IMG/VR virus record: IMGVR_UViG_3300028027_000057
Span: 1-64,000 of that record
Strand: one strand, 5' to 3'
From: a virus
DNA: 64,000 nt
Position numbers and translations under genes: made by a program. This document shows, one piece after another, positions 1-5,749 of this stretch; the stretch's first letter is position 1; each line of letters starts with the position of its first letter. The notes below the pieces were generated by a model that searched no databases, had not been told where the DNA came from, and was given only the letters and a program-made list of their open reading frames with translations.

Positions 1-1
1 T

Positions 2-241
2 GACGGATCATGGGACTATCGTAAGGTTATCTCATATACTAGGAACTCTAATGAGCCATTGATTGATCGACTTGATCTATTCGACAAGGCATACAATAGA
101 ACTCTAGTATCTGACTTTGAATCTCTTTCAGTATTCATGCAAGATATGGTCGAGGACTGTGATATTATGTCAGGCTTTAAGGAAGCTAGACTTCTTATAG
201 TAACAATGATTGAGGAACAAGAAAAGAAATCAAAGGGGTAG
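2..241 (+). CDS. Hypothetical protein, 3' part only
   Basis: The reading frame is open to the left edge of the window and ends with TAG at 239-241, so this is the C-terminal part of a gene that begins outside. The visible 79 residues are rich in acidic residues and end in a Lys/Glu-rich tail. A TTG at 59 could be a start, but the frame stays open upstream and no ATG precedes it, so truncation by the window is more likely. The next small gene starts 3 nt after the stop. No family recognised. Confidence 0.6.
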   Translation, partial: DGSWDYRKVISYTRNSNEPLIDRLDLFDKAYNRTLVSDFESLSVFMQDMVEDCDIMSGFKEARLLIVTMIEEQEKKSKG

Positions 242-244
242 CCT

Positions 245-403
245 ATGATATTCGTTCAGTCTAATACATCTATTCGTACAGTAGAAGATCGTTACTTATT
301 CTGTAAGGTTCGATCCAATCAAGCTTGGACTAAAGATGGGTTCTGGACTTATCCGGGAACTCATGGTCAACTATCTTCCTTTAAACTGGAGTTCATTCTA
401 TGA
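245..403 (+). CDS. Small FKLEFI-tail protein, copy 1
   Basis: A 52-residue protein that opens MIFVQ and closes S-F-K-L-E-F-I-L. The final residues are shared with six other small proteins between here and 3457, while the middle (with W and Y-P residues) varies. The codons for L-E-F read CTGGAGTTC, so the GGAG at 388-391 also serves as the ribosome binding site of the next gene, whose ATG (400) overlaps this stop as CTATGA. Function unknown. The fold is possibly a small beta protein, judging only from alternating hydrophobic residues. Confidence 0.75.
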   Translation: MIFVQSNTSIRTVEDRYLFCKVRSNQAWTKDGFWTYPGTHGQLSSFKLEFIL

Positions 404-561
404 TTAAATTCACACAGATTAAACCTCGCCTTGCATATAGTAAAAAATTCTATCATCAAATTGTATTATGGGATGGATCAACTTACTATAGATCATTAAA
501 CGAGGGACACTTTAGAGAAAAGGAAAGTCTATCTGACTTTAAACTGGAGTTCATACTATGA
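400..561 (+). CDS. Small FKLEFI-tail protein, copy 2
   Basis: A 53-residue basic, tyrosine-rich protein beginning MIKFTQIK and ending D-F-K-L-E-F-I-L. Its start overlaps the stop of copy 1, and its own C-terminal codons contain the GGAG (546-549) placed 8 nt before the ATG of copy 3 at 558. Similar N-terminal beta-like segment (I-K-F-T-Q versus I-K-F-V-Q in copy 3) supports common descent. No known domain recognised. Confidence 0.75.
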   Translation: MIKFTQIKPRLAYSKKFYHQIVLWDGSTYYRSLNEGHFREKESLSDFKLEFIL

Positions 562-722
562 CTATTAAGTTTGTTCAAAGCGGACTCTCTCAACCAGGTG
601 ACTATCTTAGAATGTTATTCTGTACTGTCAAGAAAGGTAAAGCATTTGAAATACAAGGATCACACTGGAACTACCCAGCCCCTGATTATTTCACTGACTT
701 CAATCTGGAGTTCATAAGATGA
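558..722 (+). CDS. Small FKLEFI-tail protein, copy 3
   Basis: A 54-residue protein beginning MTIKFVQ and ending D-F-N-L-E-F-I-R, a slight variant of the shared tail. The segment W-N-Y-P-A-P-D-Y-F before the tail resembles W-S-Y-P-D-T-H-Y-F in copy 5, so relatedness is not limited to the tail. Its GGAG (707-710) is the ribosome binding site for the ATP-grasp gene at 719, which overlaps the stop by 4 nt. Confidence 0.75.
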   Translation: MTIKFVQSGLSQPGDYLRMLFCTVKKGKAFEIQGSHWNYPAPDYFTDFNLEFIR

Positions 723-1453
723 AAACATTTATATCATATTCAAACAAATCCTCTCTAACCGGCAAAGCATTGAGAGAATCCCTAACAGCTAGACGTAAAC
801 GAACCAACAAGCGTGCCAAGTGTGACCTACTTGTACGATGGGGTAGTACAGAAGACTTCCCTAATCTACAAGCGAAGCTAGAACTCAATAGCTTAGCATC
901 AGTACGACGTGCTTCCAATAAGCTAGAAATGATTCGTGTCTTATCCGCAGCGGGTGTTACAATTCCATCATTCAATACAACAGTAGAAGATATAGATGAG
1001 TGCAAAGATAGCAGCGGTAATCTGTATATCCGAAGCAAGCTAGGGGTTGTAAGATACGGTAATGACTTCAATCCTTTAGCTGATCTATACTATACTGAAC
1101 CTATTGAATTGAAACGGCGAGAGTATAGAGTACACGTATTCCGTGGGAAGATCATAGGAATCTATGAGAAGGTTCCCCTAGTAGAGGGGGCGGCAAATCG
1201 CCCTAAGCTTTTCAAATCTAATACCTGCAAGTTCGTCAGATCAGACCCCTTAATTAGTCGTGTCGACCAAGAAGCCCAGTCTCTTTGTATTGCCGCCGTA
1301 AATGCCCTAGGATTAGACTTCGGGGGGGTAGACTTAGTGCGATGTAGGGACAAATCATTCGTCGTCCTAGAAGTTAACTCAAGCCCCGGCCTTAACTCAC
1401 AAATGCTAGAGAGGTATACTAATGAAATCAATCAATGTTTGTCAGTTACTTAG
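719..1453 (+). CDS. ATP-grasp ligase-like protein (RimK-type)
   Basis: A 244-residue protein with the C-terminal half of an ATP-grasp domain: R-E-Y-R-V-H-V-F near 134-141, a G-G-V-D-L-V stretch near 202-207 and the metal-binding E-V-N-S-S-P-G at 218-224. ATP-grasp enzymes form amide or similar bonds through an acylphosphate; the E-V-N-x-S-P-G motif is typical of the RimK/glutathione-synthetase branch. Phage relatives have been proposed to modify proteins or peptides; the substrate here cannot be deduced. The N-terminal part (K-R-T-N-K-R-A-K, W-G-S) is very basic. It sits between F-K-L-E-F-I paralogues and its start uses the SD inside copy 3, so those peptides are conceivable partners (inference only). 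Confidence 0.75.
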   Translation: MKTFISYSNKSSLTGKALRESLTARRKRTNKRAKCDLLVRWGSTEDFPNLQAKLELNSLASVRRASNKLEMIRVLSAAGVTIPSFNTTVEDIDECKDSSGNLYIRSKLGVVRYGNDFNPLADLYYTEPIELKRREYRVHVFRGKIIGIYEKVPLVEGAANRPKLFKSNTCKFVRSDPLISRVDQEAQSLCIAAVNALGLDFGGVDLVRCRDKSFVVLEVNSSPGLNSQMLERYTNEINQCLSVT

Positions 1454-1592
1454 AGGTTCAAGTAACCACGGCTGGGACTTTCACTTCATGGTTAAAGAGA
1501 TACATCACACTAAGTTACAATATAAAACAAAACATTCTTCTAATATGTCTCCAGAACCTAATAATCAATTCAAACTGGAGTTCATCCTATGA
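1422..1592 (+). CDS. Small FKLEFI-tail protein, copy 4
   Basis: A 56-residue protein starting inside the 3' end of the ATP-grasp gene in another frame (32 nt overlap) and ending Q-F-K-L-E-F-I-L. The body is His- and Lys-rich and shares little with the other copies, so membership rests mainly on the tail, gene size and position. The start is preceded by GAGAGG. Its GGAG at 1577-1580 is the SD of copy 5 (ATG 1589). Confidence 0.7.
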   Translation: MKSINVCQLLRGSSNHGWDFHFMVKEIHHTKLQYKTKHSSNMSPEPNNQFKLEFIL

Positions 1593-1774
1593 TTATAGTA
1601 CAGCTTAATTCAAACCCATCGTCACAGAAGTTACTGTTTGCTAAACAAGAACTAAATACTAGATTCACTACAACAAAAGGTAAATGGTCTTATCCTGATA
1701 CACATTACTTCACAAGCTTCAAGCTTGAATTTATAACAACTACTCCATATATATTCGACGACATTCCATTCTAG
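1589..1774 (+). CDS. Small FKLEFI-tail protein, copy 5 (extended C-terminus)
   Basis: A 61-residue protein opening MIIVQLN. The shared tail S-F-K-L-E-F-I occurs at about 43-49 but is followed by a further 12 residues ending in D-D-I-P-F. Here the tail codons are CTTGAATTT, so the embedded SD has decayed, consistent with no gene starting just after it; the next gene (1783) has its own AGGAG. The region before the tail (K-W-S-Y-P-D-T-H-Y-F) resembles copy 3. Confidence 0.75.
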   Translation: MIIVQLNSNPSSQKLLFAKQELNTRFTTTKGKWSYPDTHYFTSFKLEFITTTPYIFDDIPF

Positions 1775-1782
1775 GAGAAACT

Positions 1783-2181
1783 ATGTCTAGTACCATGATG
1801 ATAGGACTTATGCTAACCCATGTCCTAACAGACTGGATACTACAAGACAGAGAGACAGCCAAGAACAAGTCTAGCAACTGGCGATATCTTCTACCTCATC
1901 TATTCATTATCTACATAGGTCTATTAATCTGGGGGTATAGCAACGGACTTTATTTCCGTAATAGCTTCGTCTTCGCTTTACTTAATGTAATACTTCATGG
2001 TATCATAGACAAGTATCTATGGACTATCTACAAGTATGCAGTAGTTAAAAGATTTCCAGAGGTTAAGAAAGGTATGCCCTTTGAATACTGGGAAGACAAT
2101 TGGTTCTATAACTTCATAGCGATCGACCAGCTACTACATGGTATCTGTTACGTTCTAATCTTCAATCTAGTTACAAGGTAG
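1783..2181 (+). CDS. DUF3307-like integral membrane protein
   Basis: A 132-residue protein with about four hydrophobic segments. It carries spaced polar motifs typical of DUF3307 membrane proteins: H-V-L-T-D-W-I-L-Q near the N-terminus, a central H-G-I-I-D-K-Y, and D-Q-L-L-H close to the C-terminus. The family is widespread in bacteria and phages and has no established function. The start follows AGGAG at 1773-1777. It would reside in the host inner membrane. Confidence 0.75.
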   Translation: MSSTMMIGLMLTHVLTDWILQDRETAKNKSSNWRYLLPHLFIIYIGLLIWGYSNGLYFRNSFVFALLNVILHGIIDKYLWTIYKYAVVKRFPEVKKGMPFEYWEDNWFYNFIAIDQLLHGICYVLIFNLVTR

Positions 2182-2185
2182 GTAC

Positions 2186-2362
2186 ATCATCTTAGTATTA
2201 ATACTAGCAGTCTCGGTAATTGGTATCAAGTTACTCGGCCCAAGTCTAGCCGGTAACATATTCCTCAAGGGAATACTTGTTGTACTTGAGTTCGTACTAT
2301 CGGCAGTAGCTACATTTATTTTCCCAGCGTTTGTTATATTTCTTTTTATGTGGGGTAGGTAA
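2186..2362 (+). CDS. Two-segment membrane protein without a canonical start codon
   Basis: An open frame of about 58 codons, almost entirely hydrophobic, forms two likely membrane segments (I-L-V-L-I-L-A-V and F-V-L-S-A-V-A-T-F-I-F) and ends TAA at 2360-2362, overlapping the ATG of the next gene. The frame opens after a stop at 2168-2170 and contains no ATG, GTG or TTG near its beginning; the best-placed codons after the AAGGTAGG element (2176-2182) are ATC at 2186 or 2189. It is either a gene with a rare start codon, a gene translationally coupled to the upstream stop, or one damaged by mutation. Confidence 0.4.
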   Translation: MILVLILAVSVIGIKLLGPSLAGNIFLKGILVVLEFVLSAVATFIFPAFVIFLFMWGR

Positions 2363-2541
2363 TGACAATAGTTATTAAACAGTGGATTGAGAATAGAAAA
2401 GGTTCTTTTTACTTATGTTCTGATAAGCAAATTAAATTCATAGATTCAGATAGGATGACTTGGTACAATGGAAACTATCTAGCAAAGATAGAATACTACG
2501 ATGATGTTTCAACAACCTTCTCGTTAGCATTTATAACTTAG
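2362..2541 (+). CDS. Small FKLEFI-related protein, divergent copy 6
   Basis: A 59-residue protein starting MTIVIKQW and ending F-S-L-A-F-I-T, a degenerate version of the shared tail. The overall plan (short N-terminal strand, W-Y-N-G in the middle, tail at the very end) matches the array. The tail codons no longer contain GGAG; the following gene has a separate GGAG 4 nt before its ATG. Its start overlaps the preceding stop (TAATG). Confidence 0.65.
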   Translation: MTIVIKQWIENRKGSFYLCSDKQIKFIDSDRMTWYNGNYLAKIEYYDDVSTTFSLAFIT

Positions 2542-2548
2542 GAGTTAC

Positions 2549-2824
2549 ATGAACAAGAGAGATAAGATAGATTACCTTCTGTCTCTCATTAAGGAACAGA
2601 CCGATGAGTTCCTAGAGACTGAGTTAATATCTAGCATGAATCTAAGCGAAGAGGAACTAATCACTGCAGCTATGGAAGTCGTACTACGTCAGTCAGTAAT
2701 GACGATAGAGTATTCTATGCCTATAGGTAAAGTAGATAGAGACAACGTATCATTTGTAATAGATAAGAATATACAGATAGCATTAACATCTAGTATAGAG
2801 GAGACTGAAGATGACGAGGATTAA
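2549..2824 (+). CDS. Hypothetical acidic protein
   Basis: A 91-residue protein, helical and strongly acidic at its C-terminus (E-E-T-E-D-D-E-D). It is preceded by GGAG at 2541-2544 and overlaps the next gene by 14 nt. No family recognised; a small intracellular regulatory or inhibitory protein is possible but unsupported. Confidence 0.65.
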   Translation: MNKRDKIDYLLSLIKEQTDEFLETELISSMNLSEEELITAAMEVVLRQSVMTIEYSMPIGKVDRDNVSFVIDKNIQIALTSSIEETEDDED

Positions 2825-3050
2825 GTATAGTCGTAAAGGTTCTGTATTAGTAACTGACTTTATTACTATAGGCCCTAACAGTGTAGTCCGTGGTGTTATA
2901 TTATCAGACTTTGTATATTACATATATACTTTTGATGCTGATGTAATGTATAGCGGACAGTCTTCTAATCTTCGTAATGCTAAGGCTAAAATCAAACAAC
3001 TTCTTTTATCATGTGGTGCTAAATTCAAAGAAGAGATACGAAATAGATAA
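2811..3050 (+). CDS. Hypothetical basic protein
   Basis: A 79-residue basic protein with a beta-like first half (V-L-V-T-D-F-I-T-I) and a Lys/Arg-rich helix at the C-terminus. It starts within the 3' end of the acidic gene at 2549, so translation is probably coupled, and it ends before a 149-nt gap that looks like a new promoter region. No family recognised. Confidence 0.6.
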   Translation: MTRIKYSRKGSVLVTDFITIGPNSVVRGVILSDFVYYIYTFDADVMYSGQSSNLRNAKAKIKQLLLSCGAKFKEEIRNR

Positions 3051-3105
3051 TTTTAGGTAGATATCTTAACAGCCCCAGAGTTGTTATACGTCGTCATCAA
3101 ATAGG

Positions 3106-3132
3106 TTGTCAACAACTTTCTTCCAATATAAT
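3106..3132 (+). promoter_or_regulatory. Possible sigma70-type promoter upstream of 3200
   Basis: TTGTCA at 3106-3111 is followed by TATAAT at 3127-3132 with a short 15-nt spacer (or TAATTC at 3129-3134 with 17). The -35 lies inside a GTTGT-CA-ACAAC inverted repeat (3105-3116) that could also be an operator. It is in the only sizeable gap of the first 11 kb and would drive the gene at 3200 and the Mom-like gene. Confidence 0.4.
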
Positions 3133-3199
3133 TCAAATACAGAACAATTACAAACAGTTATATACTTCGCACTAATCCCATTAACACTAGAGGTCATAT

Positions 3200-3457
3200 A
3201 TGAGCAAGCTACTTGTTATCTATCAGTATAATAACGCTCCATCTACTAGAAGAAATGGAGCAAACGCGGGGTGGGATGGAACTCTAGGACCTTGGCAATA
3301 CTTAACATTGAAAAGAACAGGCAATAAAATAAGAAAGTACGATACTGGATATGGTAGAACTGGTAGTAGCCCAACTACAATCAAAGATTGGGAAGATAAC
3401 TGCGTCAATACTGAGTTCAAACTGGAGTTCATATATGACACGAGTGGTGACTCATGA
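3200..3457 (+). CDS. Small FKLEFI-tail protein, copy 7 (long form)
   Basis: An 85-residue member of the F-K-L-E-F-I group beginning MSKLLVIYQY and carrying E-F-K-L-E-F-I at about 72-78, followed by Y-D-T-S-G-D-S. The middle is longer and rich in Gly, Arg, Trp and Tyr. The tail codons again read CTGGAGTTCAT (3422-3432) with an ATG 3 nt further on, but here that ATG opens only a seven-codon frame; the real next start (3454) overlaps the TGA. AGAGG at 3189-3193 is the likely SD. Confidence 0.75.
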   Translation: MSKLLVIYQYNNAPSTRRNGANAGWDGTLGPWQYLTLKRTGNKIRKYDTGYGRTGSSPTTIKDWEDNCVNTEFKLEFIYDTSGDS

Positions 3458-4038
3458 TTAAGCAACGATACTCCCTATACTACAACGAAGCTATTATCGA
3501 CAAGGAATCTACTGACCTAATCAAACAATGGCATTACTCTAGATCATCTAGATCACAACAACAAAAACATGTATTCAAACTCGTAGACAATACTGACAAC
3601 TCATTAACAGGAGTAGCTATCTATGGTAACCCAATGTCTAGACACTTCAACAAGTTAGAGACAATAGAACTTAGACGACTATGTTTAATTGACGACACTC
3701 CAAAGAACACAGAGAGTTACTTCATTGCTCAAACTCTCCGTTGGTTAGGTAAGCACACTACATACAAACAAGTCGTATCATTCGCTGATCCTAATCATGG
3801 ACACGCCGGCACTATTTACAAAGCAAGCAACTTCCTATATGATGGGAGAGAGAAGAATGAGAACCCAAGGATCGTCCAGTATGGTGAGAAGCAAATCCAT
3901 CTACGTCAGATGTACCAGAAAACAGGAGGTAGTTATTCAGAGGATGCTAAACGTATTCAAGCCGCGGTTGCTTCAGGAGAAGCACAAGTAATAAAGCAAG
4001 AACAGAAACATAGATACTTATATAACTTAAGGGGATAA
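3454..4038 (+). CDS. Mom-like adenine-modification protein (GNAT-type fold)
   Basis: A 194-residue protein with the signature of the Mom family: W-H-Y-S near 26-29, I-E-L-R-R-L-C-L near 71-78, E-S-Y-F-I near 87-91, and A-D-P-x-x-G-H-x-G-T-I-Y-K-A-S-N-F near 111-127. Phage Mu Mom is an acetyltransferase-like enzyme that converts adenine in DNA to a carbamoylmethyl-type derivative and protects against restriction. By homology this protein may modify the phage genome. It overlaps the stop of copy 7 and has only a weak SD (GGTG). The exact chemistry cannot be read from sequence. Confidence 0.7.
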   Translation: MIKQRYSLYYNEAIIDKESTDLIKQWHYSRSSRSQQQKHVFKLVDNTDNSLTGVAIYGNPMSRHFNKLETIELRRLCLIDDTPKNTESYFIAQTLRWLGKHTTYKQVVSFADPNHGHAGTIYKASNFLYDGREKNENPRIVQYGEKQIHLRQMYQKTGGSYSEDAKRIQAAVASGEAQVIKQEQKHRYLYNLRG

Positions 4039-4039
4039 C

Positions 4040-4237
4040 ATGACAGTCTACATTAATGGTATTGTAAATTTAGAAGCAACTAATGAAGCAAACTTAGAAG
4101 CAAGTAAGCGAGCAACTGCCGTAGCTAATCAACACTATGGTATACTGCTAACAGCATTAGAACTACTAAACGCTGGTAATAATAAAGAAGCAACGTCATT
4201 GATTAATAGTTACCTAGTTGAATCAGATGAAGTCTAG
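4040..4237 (+). CDS. Hypothetical small helical protein
   Basis: A 65-residue, Ala/Asn/Glu-rich protein, predicted mainly helical, with N-L-E-A repeated twice near the N-terminus. It begins 2 nt after the Mom-like gene with GGGG upstream as SD, so it is probably co-transcribed and could be an accessory protein, but there is no direct evidence. Confidence 0.65.
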   Translation: MTVYINGIVNLEATNEANLEASKRATAVANQHYGILLTALELLNAGNNKEATSLINSYLVESDEV

Positions 4238-4239
4238 CT

Positions 4240-4503
4240 ATGATCAAACCTATAACCCTAACGGATGTAGAAATTGAAAAGATGGTATCTAAACCTTATA
4301 CTGTGTTTAGCAATTGGGATCGTAACTGGTCTAATGATTATGGATATGATGACTGGGCTAATCCCCCTAGTTCTAAAAGAACTAAACATGAGTGGGTAAA
4401 GTCCAGCTATTTTTCAGCTAACGTATACTTTACTTGTAAGCTCTGCGGAGCTAAGCAAGAAAAAACAATAGGAGATTACTGTGAAGAAGCAACTAAGTTC
4501 TAG
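4240..4503 (+). CDS. Hypothetical protein with possible zinc-binding Cys pair
   Basis: An 87-residue protein rich in Trp, Tyr and Asp in its first half; the second half contains C-K-L-C-G-A-K and a further Cys near the end. Two cysteines in C-x-x-C plus one downstream suggest a small metal site, but a full zinc finger is not evident. It overlaps the next gene by 23 nt. Confidence 0.65.
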   Translation: MIKPITLTDVEIEKMVSKPYTVFSNWDRNWSNDYGYDDWANPPSSKRTKHEWVKSSYFSANVYFTCKLCGAKQEKTIGDYCEEATKF

Positions 4504-4774
4504 TATCGGTGAGAGGATCAACCTCTTTGATGGATACCTTGACCCTAGCGTAGAGATGTTCAATGTCTTATTCTATGAGTGTCCCTTAACTGGATACAAC
4601 CCAGATGACCTAGTAACGATCGGACAGATGGTCAGTGGTAACCGCAGGGAGATACTTGTCGGAGAGGTCCTAGTCGAACACAAGATGTTCAGCAACCTAT
4701 TGTATGGAATGGACAGGGATGAGTTTAACAACCAAGAGTCTGAGATCGAAGACATCATGGGATACCCAGTATGA
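4481..4774 (+). CDS. Hypothetical acidic protein (GTG start)
   Basis: A 97-residue protein starting with GTG at 4481, chosen because GGAG lies 7 nt upstream (4470-4473). It is acidic with a hydrophobic core and ends M-G-Y-P-V; its stop overlaps the next ATG (4771). Not recognised. Confidence 0.6.
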   Translation: MKKQLSSSIGERINLFDGYLDPSVEMFNVLFYECPLTGYNPDDLVTIGQMVSGNRREILVGEVLVEHKMFSNLLYGMDRDEFNNQESEIEDIMGYPV

Positions 4775-4986
4775 GGTTTTACTTAGAGATCGAGACAGAA
4801 GGTAATACTATTACTGTAACACAGAAAATCAAGCGTGGATTTAGATGTAGAGAATCTAAGAATGAATTGGATATTTTGTCATTAGACTGGACAGGAACAC
4901 CCGTGCTTCCTACAGGAACACCATTGACCATGGAACTAATAGACGCAGCGATCGCAGCTTTAGAACAACCAACACGGAGACGATAA
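4771..4986 (+). CDS. Hypothetical small protein
   Basis: A 71-residue protein with a beta-like N-terminus (R-F-Y-L-E-I-E-T) and an Arg-rich C-terminal end. It overlaps the preceding stop by 4 nt and abuts the lipoprotein gene at 4987. No family recognised. Confidence 0.65.
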   Translation: MRFYLEIETEGNTITVTQKIKRGFRCRESKNELDILSLDWTGTPVLPTGTPLTMELIDAAIAALEQPTRRR

Positions 4987-5115
4987 ATGAAACAAGTCAT
5001 AACTTTTCTCTTGCTTTTTTTAGTATCTTGTGGTAGTCTAGAATATACTCCAGCTGATCCTTCAGACTTGGGGTCATTTAATCCTAACGAAGGTAACCAC
5101 GGGAGACTACGCTAA
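4987..5115 (+). CDS. Small lipoprotein with lipobox
   Basis: A 42-residue protein made of a signal peptide (K at position 3, then a Leu/Phe-rich core) and the lipobox L-V-S-C at 12-15, followed by a short acidic tail. Processing by signal peptidase II would leave a roughly 28-residue lipopeptide anchored by Cys15. Phage proteins of this shape include outer-membrane spanin (Rz1-type) subunits and superinfection-exclusion lipoproteins; the location far from lysis genes leaves the role open. It implies a host with a lipoprotein pathway. Confidence 0.65.
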   Translation: MKQVITFLLLFLVSCGSLEYTPADPSDLGSFNPNEGNHGRLR

Positions 5116-5495
5116 TGAAAAAGGAACTCATTGTATTCATTGCAACAAACGAAGAAGGCGAAGCTATCAGAGTTAGCCGAGTAGACGACGGATCAAATCG
5201 ATTCATGTTACTGACCCTAGGTGTTAATCGTATGGTAGTAGACGTAGCAGAGTTAATGGATGGGATCGGAGCTATCGGACATTACTCAACACTCTTCGAT
5301 CAAGAAGAACTTATGAAAGCAATGCGTGCTAAGACTCAGTCAAGTCCACAACCTCCAGTAACTAATCCTATTCAAAAGGAAGAAGAGATTGTATTCGATG
5401 TGGCCATGTCATCAGGACCTTCAGCCAGTGAGCTAGCATTAGAAGCACAGACCAAGCACATGCAAGGTGGGACTCTAGTATTAAAAGAAGAATAA
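5115..5495 (+). CDS. Hypothetical protein
   Basis: A 126-residue protein with an apparent beta-rich N-terminal domain (I-V-F-I-A-T-N, R-V-S-R-V) of about 75 residues and a Pro/Ser/Gln-rich, probably disordered second half. Its ATG shares an A with the preceding TAA. No family recognised. Confidence 0.65.
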   Translation: MKKELIVFIATNEEGEAIRVSRVDDGSNRFMLLTLGVNRMVVDVAELMDGIGAIGHYSTLFDQEELMKAMRAKTQSSPQPPVTNPIQKEEEIVFDVAMSSGPSASELALEAQTKHMQGGTLVLKEE

Positions 5496-5519
5496 ACAAT
5501 AACAATTGGAAAATGCAAC

Positions 5520-5738
5520 GTGGATATTTTTTGTATTGCAATTCTCATAGGACTTGTGGTAAGATTAGTATGTAAGTTCGGCATATATCTGTATTTAAGG
5601 ACAAACAAATCTGAAGAAGAGATACGTAGTAAGAAAGGATTTCAAACTCTAATCTTTATGTATGTCTTCAATAAGATTCTATTGCTTATACATATAACAA
5701 TATATGCTGCTCTTGCTGTACGTACTTATCTATTATAA
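5520..5738 (+). CDS. Hypothetical two-segment membrane protein (GTG start)
   Basis: A 72-residue protein with hydrophobic segments at about 4-25 and 47-70 flanking a Lys/Glu-rich loop. The start is GTG at 5520; TTGGA at 5506-5510 is a modest SD. A nearby ATG (5513) is out of frame and opens only a short frame. Likely inner-membrane; function unknown. Confidence 0.55.
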   Translation: MDIFCIAILIGLVVRLVCKFGIYLYLRTNKSEEEIRSKKGFQTLIFMYVFNKILLLIHITIYAALAVRTYLL

Positions 5739-5749
5739 TCAGGAGAACA

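Larger units (their letters stand above)
386..3432 (+). repeat. Dispersed 11-bp repeat CTGGAGTTCAT (five exact copies)
   Basis: Exact copies at 386-396, 544-554, 705-715, 1575-1585 and 3422-3432. Each encodes L-E-F-I of the shared protein tail and carries GGAG as a ribosome binding site; in the first four an ATG follows after 3 nt and starts the next gene. Confidence 0.85.

Noticed and set aside
712-1071. Antisense 119-codon frame opposite the ATP-grasp gene
   Set aside because: No ribosome binding site and it lies wholly opposite a gene with recognisable motifs; a shadow frame.
386-3432. CRISPR-like array
   Set aside because: The repeats are 11 bp, unevenly spaced and part of coding sequence; they are cassette junctions, not CRISPR repeats.
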